DNA of 64,000 bases, taken from positions 1-64,000 of the forward strand of contig NZ_LVHF01000010.1 of NCBI RefSeq assembly GCF_001650345.1, read 5' to 3'. The stretch is from Photobacterium jeanii (GTDB taxonomy: Bacteria > Pseudomonadota > Gammaproteobacteria > Enterobacterales > Vibrionaceae). Position numbers and translations under genes: made by a program. This document shows positions 22,438 through 31,744 of the stretch, piece after piece. Each line of letters begins with the position of its first letter. The stretch's first letter is position 1. The notes under the pieces were generated by a model, which worked only from the letters and a program-made list of their open reading frames with translations, searched no databases and was not told the origin of the DNA.

Positions 22438-25400
22438 ATGCGCATACTCTTTCTTCTGCTTTCTGTGCTGACCTTTTCTGCCGTTGCCAGTCCTTCAAAA
22501 ATTCTAATCATCCACTCTTACCATCAAGGGCTAAGGTGGACTGACTCGATCCAAGCGGGATTGGAAGTCGCGACCAACAATCGTGAGCTGACTTTCAGTA
22601 TTAGCTACATGGACAGCAAACGCTACCAATCACCGGGTTATTTAAATGAGCTGCTTGATGTTTATCGCACCAAGCTAAAAAAAGAAAACTACGATGCGAT
22701 TGTGGTCAGCGATGATCATGCGTTGTGGTTGGTTAACCAACTTGGCGAGTTCGTGGGTGATACCCCCGTGGTGTTTGGTGGGATCAATAATTACAGCGCC
22801 GAGAAGCACAACCAGCTAACGCAAGTTGCTGGGGTGGTCGAAATGTCGCGAGCGGTGGAAAACATCAAGCTGGCGAAAACCTTACAACCAGGGCTGACCA
22901 AACTGTATCTGTTGGCGGATCGCTCCTACACAGGGCAAGAGCTATGGCGGACAGTTGAAACCTACCGGCGTAATACCCCCGATCTTGGGGTAGAGCTTAT
23001 CCAACCGCCTAATTATAAATTCGATGACATGCTGGCGTTTACGCGCGACTTGCCGTCGGACTCTGCCATTATCTTATTGCTGTATTTTAAAGATGGGGAT
23101 GGCCAATTTCGCTCCAGCAGCACCTTTGTGAAGCAGCTAACCGAACAAGCTTCAGTGCCAGTGTATGTGATGTATAACTTCATGCTGCAATACGGAGCCA
23201 CGGGTGGGGTGGTCACCAGTGGTTACGATCAGGGCACCATGATGGGTAAATTGCTTGGTAATGTGCTCGATGATGATATTGCTAGCTATCCGGTGTTGAT
23301 GACCAGCCCTAGCCAGCTGATGCTGAACTCCCCAATGCTGGAGAAGTGGGGCATCGAAGCGCAAGACGATCAAGCCTTGCTCATGAACCAGCCGCAGAAC
23401 TGGTTTGAACGCTACAAGAAAGAACTGCGCACCATGGCAATCACTGTGTTGTTGATGGGGCCGGTGATTATTTTGTTGTCGCTGATGATCCGTCGCCAGC
23501 GCAAGAGCGAGCAACAGTTACAGCAAAGTCAGGCGCTGTTTGAAGGGGTGTTTGACCAAAGTTTTCAATACATCGCCATTTTAGAAGCGCACGGTACTTT
23601 AGTCTCAGCGAATCTTGCGCTGCAAAACCTGCTGGGGCGCGGGATCATGAAATATGACCGTCCGGTGTGGCGCTGGCATTGTTGGGACCAAGACGGCTCA
23701 TTGCAACTTAGCCAAGCGTTCCTGTTGGCGCAAAGCGATCAGATGTCGCGCTTTACCGCTGAAGCGCAATCGAGTGAGGGTCATCGCCTGATGCTCGATA
23801 TCACCATCAAGCGGATGCCACAGGGTGATAGCGAATCGGGGCAGATGCTACTGGAAGCGCGCGATATTACTGCGCGAAGTCAGATGGAAGAAAAACTGCG
23901 TGACCGTGAAGTGAGCTATAGCTTGCTGTACGAGCAACAGCCAGTGATTTTGCTGACCATCGACAGCCAAGCGCGGATCCAGTCGGTGAACCAGTTTGCT
24001 GCCGATCTGTTGGGGTACAACAAGCGTGAAATGCTCGGCCATAAAGTCACGGATTTCTATTTCCAAAGCGATGCGATGTTACCGCACTTGTTTGTCTCAT
24101 CGGTCAAGCAAGGTAACGAGCAGCAAGTGTGGCGTCGTCAGCTCCAATACCGTTGTGCCAATGGCAATACGGTGTGGATCCGCGAGACCATTCGTCCTGC
24201 CCAATCGAAAAAACAGCTGTTGCTGGTGGGGGAAGACATCACTTCCACCCATGAACTGGAAGCTAAACTTGAATATCAAGCCTGTCATGATTATCTGACC
24301 GATCTCTTTAACCGCTCCTACTTCGAGCAACAGCTAGAGCAAGTGCTAATCCAAGCGCGCGATAAAGGCGCCCGTCATGCGATGTTCTATATCGACTTAG
24401 ATCAGTTCAAAGTGATTAACGATACGGCGGGTCACGAAGCGGGGGATGAAGCGCTTAAGCAGGTCGCGTTGCTGCTGCAAAGTATTACCCCGAGCAAAGC
24501 AACCCTAGCGCGCTTAGGCGGTGATGAGTTTGCGGTCATTTTGCGGCACTGCAATGTTGCTGATGCGGTGGCGTTTGGTAAAGAAATTCTGATGGTGCTC
24601 GAAGAGGCGGAGTTTTATTGGCAGAACACTCGCTTTAACTTTAGCTGTTCGCTTGGGATCCGCTTGATTGATGAAACCGCTGGCTCACCTCAGCAAGTGC
24701 ATGCTCAGGCGGATACCGCTTGTTATGCCGCCAAAGACGAAGGGCGAAATCGTCTCCACTTGTATCACCCTGACGATGAAGAGCTTAAACGCCGTGAGCT
24801 GGAAATGGCTTACGTGAACCATATCCACGAGGCGTTGGCTGAGAAACGGTTGGAACTGCATGCCCAGCAGATTGCGCCGTTAACTGACACGACAAACGGC
24901 AAACACCATTATGAAATCTTGGTAAGAATGCGCAATCAAGATGGCTCTATGGTGTCTCCGGGGCTCTTTATTCCTGCTGCCGAGCGTTATAACTTGGCGC
25001 ACTTGATTGACCGCTACGTGGTACAAGAGGTGCTAGAGTGGCTCCAAGCCAACCCCGCAGCGATAGCACAGTTGGAGATGTGCTCGATTAACCTCTCTGG
25101 TCAATCGATGGGTAATCGTGATTTTGTTGAGTTCTTGGTCGAGCAGATCCGCAGCTCTGGGCTACCGACCGAGAAGCTGTGTTTGGAGATCACCGAAACT
25201 GCCGCCATTGGTAACATGAGCGAGGCAATCCAGCTCTTTACCCAGCTTAAATCTTTGGGCTGCATGATTTCGCTGGATGACTTTGGTTCGGGTTTGTCTT
25301 CGTTTGGTTATCTCAAGCGCTTGCCGGTCGATATCATCAAGATCGACGGTATGTTCGTGCGTGATATCGACGAAGACGATATGGACTTGGCGATGGTAAA

Positions 25401-25626
25401 AGCCATCAACGAGTTGGCAAAAAAGATGGGGAAACAAACGGTGGCGGAATTTGTCGAGAACCAAGCGATCCTCGATAAGCTGCGTGACCTTGGGGTCGAC
25501 TATGCGCAAGGTTACCTGTTCGGTAAGCCGCAGCCGCTGGCTGACTTGGTTGCCCAATTGAGCCAAGATCATAATGCAGGCTATAATCTCGCCCCTTATT
25601 CAAATGAGCAGCATTTACCGGAGTAA
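22438..25626 (+). CDS. Membrane GGDEF-EAL cyclic-di-GMP enzyme with periplasmic sensor
   Basis: This 1062-residue protein begins with a signal sequence and a periplasmic ABC-substrate-binding-like domain (about residues 20-320), then a membrane helix (about 325-345). Two PAS-like domains, a GGDEF domain with an intact LGGDEF signature and an EAL domain follow. The EAL domain reads EILVRM at its first motif and keeps NLSGQS, LEITET, DDFGSG and AEFVEN, so both cyclase and phosphodiesterase activities are possible. The inhibitory RxxD site before GGDEF is missing. The N-terminal type resembles sensors that bind small ligands; the ligand is unknown. The start at 22438 gives a proper signal peptide. 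rsmJ follows within three bases. Confidence 0.92.
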   Translation: MRILFLLLSVLTFSAVASPSKILIIHSYHQGLRWTDSIQAGLEVATNNRELTFSISYMDSKRYQSPGYLNELLDVYRTKLKKENYDAIVVSDDHALWLVNQLGEFVGDTPVVFGGINNYSAEKHNQLTQVAGVVEMSRAVENIKLAKTLQPGLTKLYLLADRSYTGQELWRTVETYRRNTPDLGVELIQPPNYKFDDMLAFTRDLPSDSAIILLLYFKDGDGQFRSSSTFVKQLTEQASVPVYVMYNFMLQYGATGGVVTSGYDQGTMMGKLLGNVLDDDIASYPVLMTSPSQLMLNSPMLEKWGIEAQDDQALLMNQPQNWFERYKKELRTMAITVLLMGPVIILLSLMIRRQRKSEQQLQQSQALFEGVFDQSFQYIAILEAHGTLVSANLALQNLLGRGIMKYDRPVWRWHCWDQDGSLQLSQAFLLAQSDQMSRFTAEAQSSEGHRLMLDITIKRMPQGDSESGQMLLEARDITARSQMEEKLRDREVSYSLLYEQQPVILLTIDSQARIQSVNQFAADLLGYNKREMLGHKVTDFYFQSDAMLPHLFVSSVKQGNEQQVWRRQLQYRCANGNTVWIRETIRPAQSKKQLLLVGEDITSTHELEAKLEYQACHDYLTDLFNRSYFEQQLEQVLIQARDKGARHAMFYIDLDQFKVINDTAGHEAGDEALKQVALLLQSITPSKATLARLGGDEFAVILRHCNVADAVAFGKEILMVLEEAEFYWQNTRFNFSCSLGIRLIDETAGSPQQVHAQADTACYAAKDEGRNRLHLYHPDDEELKRRELEMAYVNHIHEALAEKRLELHAQQIAPLTDTTNGKHHYEILVRMRNQDGSMVSPGLFIPAAERYNLAHLIDRYVVQEVLEWLQANPAAIAQLEMCSINLSGQSMGNRDFVEFLVEQIRSSGLPTEKLCLEITETAAIGNMSEAIQLFTQLKSLGCMISLDDFGSGLSSFGYLKRLPVDIIKIDGMFVRDIDEDDMDLAMVKAINELAKKMGKQTVAEFVENQAILDKLRDLGVDYAQGYLFGKPQPLADLVAQLSQDHNAGYNLAPYSNEQHLPE

Positions 25627-25629
25627 CCT

Positions 25630-26400
25630 GTGCAATTAGCTTTAATTTGTGAAGCCTCACACCGTCAGGACGAGCTAGACCAGTTAGCGCAACGCTGGGG
25701 GCTTAGCCATACTGATAGCAGCGACTTTGCGCTGGTACTCACCGAGCAGCGTCTGGAGTTGCGTAAACTGGATGAACCAAAGCTAGGTGCGGTGTACGTT
25801 GATTTAGCGGGTGGCGCTGCTTCGCACCGTCGTAAGTTCGGCGGTGGTCGTGGTCAGGCGATTGCTAAAGCGGTGGGGCTGAAAGGTGGTGTGACGCCGC
25901 GTGTGTTGGATGGTACCGCAGGTTTAGGTCGTGATGCGTTTGTGTTGGCAAGCTTGGGTTGTTATGTGCAGATGGTCGAGCGTCACCCTGTGGTGGCAGC
26001 ACTATTGGATGACGGTTTAGCCCGTGCCAAGCAAGATCCTGATATTGGTGGTTGGGTGAGCGAGCGCATGAGCTTACTGCATGCTTCAAGCCAGCAAGCG
26101 CTAGTCGATCTTGCGCAGCAGGACGGCTTTGTGGCCCCGGATGTGGTCTACTTAGACCCAATGTACCCACACAAGAAAAAATCAGCGCTGGTGAAGAAAG
26201 AGATGCGCGTATTCCAGTCTTTGGTTGGTGCTGATCTCGATGCCGATGGTTTGCTGGCACCCGCGATGGCATTGGCGACTAAGCGCGTGGTGGTCAAGCG
26301 CCCAGATTACGCTGAGTTTTTAGATTTGGTGAAGCCATCAACCGCGATTGAAACCAAAAAGAACCGTTTTGACGTGTATGTCAAAGCAGCCATGAAATAA
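25630..26400 (+). CDS. rsmJ: 16S rRNA (guanine1516-N2)-methyltransferase RsmJ
   Basis: RsmJ methylates G1516 of 16S rRNA using SAM. The 256-residue protein has [19 protein letters not shown], the SAM loop [19 protein letters not shown] and the family motif [18 protein letters not shown]. The start is GTG at 25630. It probably shares a message with the preceding GGDEF-EAL gene and the following small protein gene. Confidence 0.94.
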   Translation: MQLALICEASHRQDELDQLAQRWGLSHTDSSDFALVLTEQRLELRKLDEPKLGAVYVDLAGGAASHRRKFGGGRGQAIAKAVGLKGGVTPRVLDGTAGLGRDAFVLASLGCYVQMVERHPVVAALLDDGLARAKQDPDIGGWVSERMSLLHASSQQALVDLAQQDGFVAPDVVYLDPMYPHKKKSALVKKEMRVFQSLVGADLDADGLLAPAMALATKRVVVKRPDYAEFLDLVKPSTAIETKKNRFDVYVKAAMK

Positions 26401-26434
26401 GGTGGCGTCGTCGCTTTTGCTGGGAGAGTTGTCA

Positions 26435-26824
26435 ATGGCAAAGTCATTATGTAAATACCGCCGGGTCGAAATCGCGGATAAGTTCGATTTCATCACTCAG
26501 ATCGTCAGCGTGCCTAACTTTATTTGTAGTAGCTGTGCGCGCGTGGCGAGTGACAAAGGGTATTTGTGTAAACCGAGTGCTTTGGTCTCTACGCGTGCTG
26601 CAGTGCCTCATGAAATGCCTTCGAAAATAGCAAAATCGTCCGCGGATACCGCAAGGCAAGATAGGCAATCTTTAACATTTACCACGGAAAGTGTTACAAA
26701 ACTGACGGATAAGCAAAGTAAGAAACTTGCGAAGCTCGCTAAGAAGAAAGAGAAGCGTTTGAAGCAAGCCGAGAAAGCGGCAAAGCGTTACGATAAGGCG
26801 ATTGTCAAAGCGCAAGCGAAATAA
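26435..26824 (+). CDS. Conserved small cysteine- and lysine-rich protein
   Basis: I cannot name this 129-residue protein. Its N-terminal 45 residues hold four cysteines (C6, C31, C34, C45) in a C-x24-CSSC-x10-C layout that could bind a metal such as zinc. The C-terminal third is a lysine- and alanine-rich helix, predicted to be soluble and basic. The ATG at 26435 has GGGAGAG about seven bases upstream. It follows rsmJ by 34 bases and ends at a bidirectional terminator. A nucleic-acid-linked role would fit charge and neighbours, but that is a guess. Confidence 0.8.
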   Translation: MAKSLCKYRRVEIADKFDFITQIVSVPNFICSSCARVASDKGYLCKPSALVSTRAAVPHEMPSKIAKSSADTARQDRQSLTFTTESVTKLTDKQSKKLAKLAKKKEKRLKQAEKAAKRYDKAIVKAQAK

Positions 26825-26844
26825 GCTAACTATATAATTATCAA

Positions 26845-26875
26845 TAAAAAAGCCTCCGCGTGGAGGCTTTTTTAT
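26845..26875. terminator. Bidirectional terminator
   Basis: The stem AGCCTCC / GGAGGCT has a 4-nt loop and is flanked by an A6 run on one side and a T7 run on the other, so it works on both strands. It serves the plus-strand cysteine protein gene and the minus-strand small membrane protein gene, which ends only eight bases away. Confidence 0.93.
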
Positions 26876-26882
26876 ATCTGGA

Positions 26883-26972
26883 TCATGATTCTTTAACTAG
26901 AACCGCTGTCATCAGACATGTGATCACTGCCACGATGATGCCTGAGACTAGTAGCCACGCAAACATATCCAT
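26883..26972 (-). CDS. Small single-span membrane protein (29 residues)
   Basis: A short reading frame encodes 29 residues beginning MDMFAWLLVSGIIVAVI and ending VKES: one hydrophobic helix with a short charged C-terminal tail. No homologue comes to mind with certainty; small partner subunits of membrane complexes such as CydX or YnhF/CydH look broadly similar. Support is contextual: a near-consensus CRP site and a plausible -10 (TAATAG) upstream, and a shared terminator just after the stop. The ribosome-binding site is weak (GGAT about 11 bases upstream). Confidence 0.6.
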   Translation of the reverse strand: MDMFAWLLVSGIIVAVITCLMTAVLVKES

Positions 26973-27028
26973 TTTCGGTTATCCATTTGTTAGCGAGAAT
27001 AGAAGCTGTATTGAATAACGTTTACAAA

Positions 27029-27044
27029 GTGCCATCAATGGCAC
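27029..27044. promoter_or_regulatory. Perfect palindrome in the leader of the small membrane protein gene
   Basis: GTGCCAT-CA-ATGGCAC is a perfect 7-2-7 inverted repeat. It lies between the inferred minus-strand start site and the small reading frame, so it could be an operator or an RNA hairpin in the leader. Confidence 0.4.
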
Positions 27045-27085
27045 AGATACAAGAGGAAATGACTATTAACAATTGGAAACAATTA

Positions 27086-27101
27086 TGTGAAATTGTACAC
27101 A
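27086..27101. promoter_or_regulatory. Probable CRP-binding site
   Basis: TGTGA-AATTGT-ACACA differs from the CRP consensus TGTGA-N6-TCACA by one base. Its centre is about 40 bp upstream of the start predicted from a TAATAG -10 box on the minus strand, a class II activator position for the 29-residue membrane protein gene. Confidence 0.6.
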
Positions 27102-27194
27102 TATATTATTCGCGTTGCGTATAAGTAGGTGGTTGTTATAGAAGCATTATTAGGTGGTGTTTTAAACAGGAGTGACCGTTTTGAGCGAAAAAAG

Positions 27195-27223
27195 CACAAA
27201 AAAAGCACTCCGAAGAGTGCTTT
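27195..27223 (-). terminator. Terminator of the hemCDXY operon
   Basis: On the minus strand the stem AAAGCACTC / GAGTGCTTT with loop TTCG is followed by a run of T. It lies 20 bases beyond the hemY stop. Confidence 0.9.
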
Positions 27224-27242
27224 ATAATGTGAGGGTTATTGA

Positions 27243-28430
27243 TTAAATTTTAGCAGGAAGTGCTAGTGTTAGTGCTTGGCGCGAAACATTGGCTGCACCT
27301 TGCTCATCGTTCAATTTCTCAAGCACGCTCACAAGGTGGGCGTAGTCGGTTACATCCGGGCGGATAGCAACAGCTTGTTCAAAGTGGCTCTTCGCTTCTT
27401 CCCACTTTTGCTCGCGCATAAACAGCTGACCTAGGGTGCTGTGGGTCACTGCATTGTTGCTGTCGTAGCGCAGTAGGTCTTGAAGGCGAACAATCGCAGG
27501 GTGACGGTCAGGTAAATCCAGCTCCGCCACTAAACCAATTAAGGTGTCGTTGCTTTGTTTCTTCAGCGAGTCACGCAGGACGGTGTAGGCTTCGCTATCG
27601 GCTTTTTTAGCAATCATCTGACGGACAAAACAAGCCACTAACTCAGGGCGTTGTTTGTCTTTGCGGCTCAGGCTATTCCAATGACCCATCAGGCCATCGC
27701 TGCCACCGTGCTGGGCAATGTGTGCCATCAGACCACATTCGGCTTTATTGGCAAGCACAACCGCTTCATCGCTATTGATCACGTGTTGCTTTTCAAGTTG
27801 CGGCAGTAAAGCTAGCAGTGGTTTCCAATCTTCGAGCTGAACGTAACACTCTTTCAGAAGACCTAGCATGATTGGGTTACGGCTGTGGCTTTGTTGGATT
27901 TCGCGTAACGTTGCTTGGGCTTGCTCGTACTCTTTTTGGCGCATTTGCAGTTTAGCGCGAGTCAGGGCCACGGCTAAGTTTTGCTGATCGATATCAGATG
28001 CTTGACGTAGGTAATCGTCACGCTGCGCGGTATCGCCTTGACCTTGCGCAGCTTCTGCCGCGGCAAGGAAGTTAAGCAAAGGTGTATCGCTGTGCTTGGC
28101 GGCTTTCACGACTAGCTTCTCAGCTTGTTTCCAGTCACCTTCGATCACTTTCATCAAACCGTTCGAGGTTAGGGCGCGTGCTTTACGCACTTTACGACCC
28201 ATGAACCAACCGCGGGTTGAGCTACTCAGTGAAAAGACGCGTTTTAGAATGTTTTCGATCAGGAAAAACGCACCCAGAAGTACTACCACCAATAAAATTA
28301 AGGTGGTGAGACTCATTTCAATGGTTTGGTTGGCTGCAGAGATCAGCACATAGCCTTGGTTGCCCGCAAGCATCGGGCCAACCACGATACCGGCAATCAG
28401 AGCTGCAACAAGGAGTAACAGTTTGATCAT
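27243..28430 (-). CDS. hemY: Heme biosynthesis-associated TPR protein HemY
   Basis: This is the gammaproteobacterial HemY, an inner-membrane TPR protein of unclear role in late heme synthesis. It is unrelated to the Gram-positive HemY oxidase. The 395-residue protein has two N-terminal membrane helices (about residues 4-20 and 40-60) and then a helical repeat region of TPR type. It overlaps hemX by four bases (ATGA) and ends the operon. Confidence 0.92.
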   Translation of the reverse strand: MIKLLLLVAALIAGIVVGPMLAGNQGYVLISAANQTIEMSLTTLILLVVVLLGAFFLIENILKRVFSLSSSTRGWFMGRKVRKARALTSNGLMKVIEGDWKQAEKLVVKAAKHSDTPLLNFLAAAEAAQGQGDTAQRDDYLRQASDIDQQNLAVALTRAKLQMRQKEYEQAQATLREIQQSHSRNPIMLGLLKECYVQLEDWKPLLALLPQLEKQHVINSDEAVVLANKAECGLMAHIAQHGGSDGLMGHWNSLSRKDKQRPELVACFVRQMIAKKADSEAYTVLRDSLKKQSNDTLIGLVAELDLPDRHPAIVRLQDLLRYDSNNAVTHSTLGQLFMREQKWEEAKSHFEQAVAIRPDVTDYAHLVSVLEKLNDEQGAANVSRQALTLALPAKI

Positions 28431-29650
28431 GCTGGATTCTCCTCAGTACTGATTGGTTTCACCTGATTGCGCAGACGCTCGCTGATCAAGTCGGTGATCA
28501 TAGGTTGCGATTGTAGGTGCGTTGGGTAGCTGGCTTCAATACGCTCACCAGCCAGTTGGTCGAGAGTTTTGATGAAGCTTTGGGTTGCTGGCGCGTCTTG
28601 GTTGTAGAACTGCTCAGCCCACTCTTTCGCCATTGTCAGTGATTTGCCGTACAGCTCACCTTCTTCGCGGTACACCGCTTTGATGGCGGTTTCTAGCTTA
28701 GACTTGATGTTTTCTTGTAGGTAGAAATCTTGTTTTGGTGATAGCAGTGGGATCACGTTGCCATCGCGCTTGCGGTAAGTGATGAAGTGATCGCTGAAGT
28801 TTTTCAGTGAGGTCATCAGGTTGGTTTTCCAATCATTAACCGAAGTGCTCACTGCCGCTTCTTCTACTTTTTCAGCTTCTGGCATGATGGCATTCGCCAG
28901 AGGTAGGTTCGCGACTTCTTCTTGCAAGCTAGTAAGGCGCAGTACCAGACCATCGCGGTCGATACGAGCAACTGATTTCAGCGCAGTAATGTCGCTGTTC
29001 ATCGCTTTGCGTACTGGCGTTAGGCTTGGATCGTTTAGTTCTGCAATGCGGTTATCCGCAGATTCTAGTAATACGGTGGCGCTCACGACATCGTGCTCTA
29101 GCCACAGTTTACGGCCGGCCATTTTCACTAAGTAGTCCGCTTCAGCCAGTAGCCAGTCGTTCGGACGACGGCCTTTCATCTCAGCCAGTGCCATTTGTAG
29201 GCTGCTGATCGATTTTTCTTGCTGCTCGACAGTGACGTCGGTGCGTTGCATCGCCTGACTGACTTTACCTAGCGTGTCTTGCTGGCTGGCGGCTAATTGC
29301 TGCTTCATGGCTGCAATTTGATCATTCAGCTGAGCCATTTGCGCATTTTGGGCTTGGGTTTGCTGATGCCCGTGGTAGTAAAGGCCAGCACCAAGGGCAA
29401 TGACAAGGGCAATGGCGATAGCGCCCGTTTTGCTGCCGCTTTTCTTCTCGGCTGGGGCTGTAGGTTGGGTTGCGGCTGGTTTTTCCGGCGCGGCTTTTTC
29501 AGGAGTAGGTTTCTTCGCGGCCTCTTTGGCGGCTGAAGTTTGTGGTTTAGTAGCTTTCGCGCTCGCTTGCCCTGGCTTGTTGTTGGCTGGCTTTGCTGCC
29601 GCCGATCCATTTTCTGCAGGGGTGTCGTTATTAGTTTTTTTATCAGTCAT
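28427..29650 (-). CDS. hemX: HemX membrane protein of the hem operon
   Basis: HemX of enterics and vibrios is often labelled a uroporphyrinogen methyltransferase, but it lacks that fold and its role is unsettled. The 407-residue protein has a low-complexity cytoplasmic head rich in lysine, alanine and proline (about 1-75), one membrane helix (GAIAIALVIALGAGLYYHG, about 76-94), then a periplasmic coiled-coil and globular part. It sits between hemD and hemY in one message. Confidence 0.9.
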   Translation of the reverse strand: MTDKKTNNDTPAENGSAAAKPANNKPGQASAKATKPQTSAAKEAAKKPTPEKAAPEKPAATQPTAPAEKKSGSKTGAIAIALVIALGAGLYYHGHQQTQAQNAQMAQLNDQIAAMKQQLAASQQDTLGKVSQAMQRTDVTVEQQEKSISSLQMALAEMKGRRPNDWLLAEADYLVKMAGRKLWLEHDVVSATVLLESADNRIAELNDPSLTPVRKAMNSDITALKSVARIDRDGLVLRLTSLQEEVANLPLANAIMPEAEKVEEAAVSTSVNDWKTNLMTSLKNFSDHFITYRKRDGNVIPLLSPKQDFYLQENIKSKLETAIKAVYREEGELYGKSLTMAKEWAEQFYNQDAPATQSFIKTLDQLAGERIEASYPTHLQSQPMITDLISERLRNQVKPISTEENPA

Positions 29651-29654
29651 CCGA

Positions 29655-30410
29655 TTATCCCATCGTGCCTATCTTGCTTAGGAACGTGAATAGCGCTTGA
29701 TTAGCCGCGCTGCCCACGGTGGAAAAATGTATAAAACCAAGCTGCTGTGCTTGGTCTGCAATCCTTTGGCTTGGTACATAAAGCTGGCATTGATAAAACC
29801 AAGCCTGTGCATGCGGTGGGATCGCGGCACACAAATGTGCCAACTGTTCACCGCTGGTTACTACAAGTGCTGAAACACCTTGTGCTTGCCACTGCTGACA
29901 CAGTTGCTCCCCATCTAAAGGTAGCAAGCTGCGCCGGTAGCATTCACAGTATTCGACTTCGGCACCGCGCTCGGTCAGCGTTTGATGGATCAGTTCACGG
30001 CCGCCGTTGCCGCGTAGGATCACGACTCGACGTTGGTTTACCGCTGCCAATTCAGGCAGGGCCAAAAGGCCTTCACTATCGCTGCGTTGGATCGGTTGGC
30101 TAACAGCTTGCCCGGTAGCATGCTGCAGCGCTGCCGCTGTTTTTTGCCCAACGGCTATATAATGCACGTTTTTTGGCCAGCTAGCACAGTGCGAAAGTAT
30201 GTAATTGTGAGCTAAATTTACTGCATGAACACTGACGGCAATCAGAAAATCACCTGGTTGCAGTAAATTGAGTTGAGAAATTAAAGCAGGTAAGCCGTTA
30301 CCTGCTTCAATGGTGAGAAGGGGATGCGCAATGGCTTTGATCCCCGCCGCATTGAGCTGTTGGGTCAACTGTTCGCCGTCTGGCGTAGGGCGGGTGATCA
30401 AGACGGTCAT
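29655..30410 (-). CDS. hemD: Uroporphyrinogen-III synthase HemD
   Basis: HemD cyclises hydroxymethylbilane to uroporphyrinogen III, inverting ring D. The 251-residue protein shows the weakly conserved family pattern: VLITRPTPDGEQLTQQL at the start, AVGQKTAAAL, then RGNGGRELIHQTLTERGAEVEYCECYRR. It abuts hemC with no gap, so the two steps are made from one message. Confidence 0.94.
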   Translation of the reverse strand: MTVLITRPTPDGEQLTQQLNAAGIKAIAHPLLTIEAGNGLPALISQLNLLQPGDFLIAVSVHAVNLAHNYILSHCASWPKNVHYIAVGQKTAAALQHATGQAVSQPIQRSDSEGLLALPELAAVNQRRVVILRGNGGRELIHQTLTERGAEVEYCECYRRSLLPLDGEQLCQQWQAQGVSALVVTSGEQLAHLCAAIPPHAQAWFYQCQLYVPSQRIADQAQQLGFIHFSTVGSAANQALFTFLSKIGTMG

Positions 30411-31343
30411 TTATGCGTTGCCGTACAATTCATCAAGAATTTCTTTGGCACCGTCCGCCAATAGCTGATCAGCTAGGGTGATACCCAATTGCTCTGCATC
30501 TGCTGCTGGGCCTTTGATTTCGCCACGCACGATTTGGCTACCATCTGGCTCACCCACAAGAGCGCGAAGCCAGATTTGATCACCATCAAGTAGTGAGTAG
30601 CTGCCGATCGGCACCTGACAGCCACCTTGTAGGCGGTTGTTCATCGCACGCTCACACAGTACGCGTGTCGCGGTTTCTTGGTGGTTCAGAGCCGCGAGTA
30701 GGCCACGTACGCGTTCATCATCCAAGCGGCACTCGATACCAACAGCACCTTGACCTACGGCTGGTAGGCTGGTTTCTGGCTCAATCGCGCAACGAATGCG
30801 ATCTTCCATTTTCAGACGGATAAGCCCCGCACAGGCGAGAATGATGGCATCGTATTCGCCTTCATCAAGTTTGCGTAGGCGAGTGTTCACGTTGCCGCGT
30901 AGGTCTTTAACGATAAGATCTGGGCGGTTAGCGCGTAGCTGACACTGACGACGTAGACTCGAGGTGCCCACGATAGCGCCTTGTGGAAGCTCATCGATGT
31001 TGTTGTATGTGTTAGAAACAAATGCGTCGCGTGGGTCTTCACGCTCACAGATGGTCACAAGACCTAATCCTTCAGGGAATTCGACCGGTACATCTTTCAT
31101 TGAGTGCACCGCGATGTCAGCGCGATCTTCCAGCATCGCGACTTCCAGCTCTTTCACGAACAGGCCTTTACCACCTACTTTCGCAAGTGGGGTATCAAGA
31201 ATGACGTCGCCTTTCGTAACCATAGGTACTAATTCTACCGTCAAGCCTGGGTGTGCTTGTTCCAGTTCGGCTTTAACAAATTCGGCTTGCCACATGGCAA
31301 GTGGGCTCTTGCGCGTGGCAATGCGGATTGGTTTATCGGTCAT
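30411..31343 (-). CDS. hemC: Hydroxymethylbilane synthase HemC
   Basis: HemC polymerises four porphobilinogens to hydroxymethylbilane. The 310-residue protein begins [20 protein letters not shown] and carries the cysteine that holds the dipyrromethane cofactor in [11 protein letters not shown] (near residue 240). It also has HSMKDVP and the [13 protein letters not shown] loop. I start at 31343; longer in-frame starts reach into the regulatory region. It heads hemCDXY and is divergent from cyaA, as in E. coli. Confidence 0.97.
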   Translation of the reverse strand: MTDKPIRIATRKSPLAMWQAEFVKAELEQAHPGLTVELVPMVTKGDVILDTPLAKVGGKGLFVKELEVAMLEDRADIAVHSMKDVPVEFPEGLGLVTICEREDPRDAFVSNTYNNIDELPQGAIVGTSSLRRQCQLRANRPDLIVKDLRGNVNTRLRKLDEGEYDAIILACAGLIRLKMEDRIRCAIEPETSLPAVGQGAVGIECRLDDERVRGLLAALNHQETATRVLCERAMNNRLQGGCQVPIGSYSLLDGDQIWLRALVGEPDGSQIVRGEIKGPAADAEQLGITLADQLLADGAKEILDELYGNA

Positions 31344-31467
31344 AGAATCGAATCCATAAATAAAGGCGTTAGATACCCTAATCGTACCATTCCTGTCGCC
31401 TGATGGTAATGAACAAGCTATCAAGAAGGAGGAGAAGCTGTATTGTCTTGATATGTGAATGGATTAA

Positions 31468-31483
31468 TGTGATATTTCTCACA
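31468..31483. promoter_or_regulatory. CRP-binding site between hemC and cyaA
   Basis: TGTGA-TATTTC-TCACA matches both half-sites of the CRP consensus exactly. It is 125 bp from hemC and 261 bp from the cyaA start. In E. coli the cAMP-CRP complex represses cyaA, so feedback control is likely here. The rest of the 400-bp gap holds a possible cyaA promoter (TTTACG, 17 bp, TAGATT near 31625) and nothing else I can support. Confidence 0.85.
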
Positions 31484-31744
31484 GAACCCTCAAGATAGAC
31501 CGCAAACCCAGCCGAGAAACTGGCGGAATGAGCGGAATGTACTAGCTTGATGGGATGAGGCAAAAGGAAAACGCCTGTCAATGCCACATCCTCTATTCAT
31601 AAGTTGTCATAAATCGTCACTAACTTTACGGGTAATGCAAAAAGTGTTAGATTGATCACGTTTTTGCTCGTATGTAGAACATTCTCTACACTATTAATGA
31701 CAAGATTTGGGCCGCTTAATGCTGGCAGCTCTTGGAAGAGTAAT

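Noticed and set aside
27181-27246. TTG frame of about 20 codons with AGGAG upstream, next to hemY
   Set aside because: It lies inside the hemCDXY terminator hairpin, starts with TTG, and has no other support.
28427-29650. HemX as a uroporphyrinogen-III methyltransferase
   Set aside because: The common database label does not fit; the protein has no SAM-methyltransferase motifs and is a single-span coiled-coil membrane protein.
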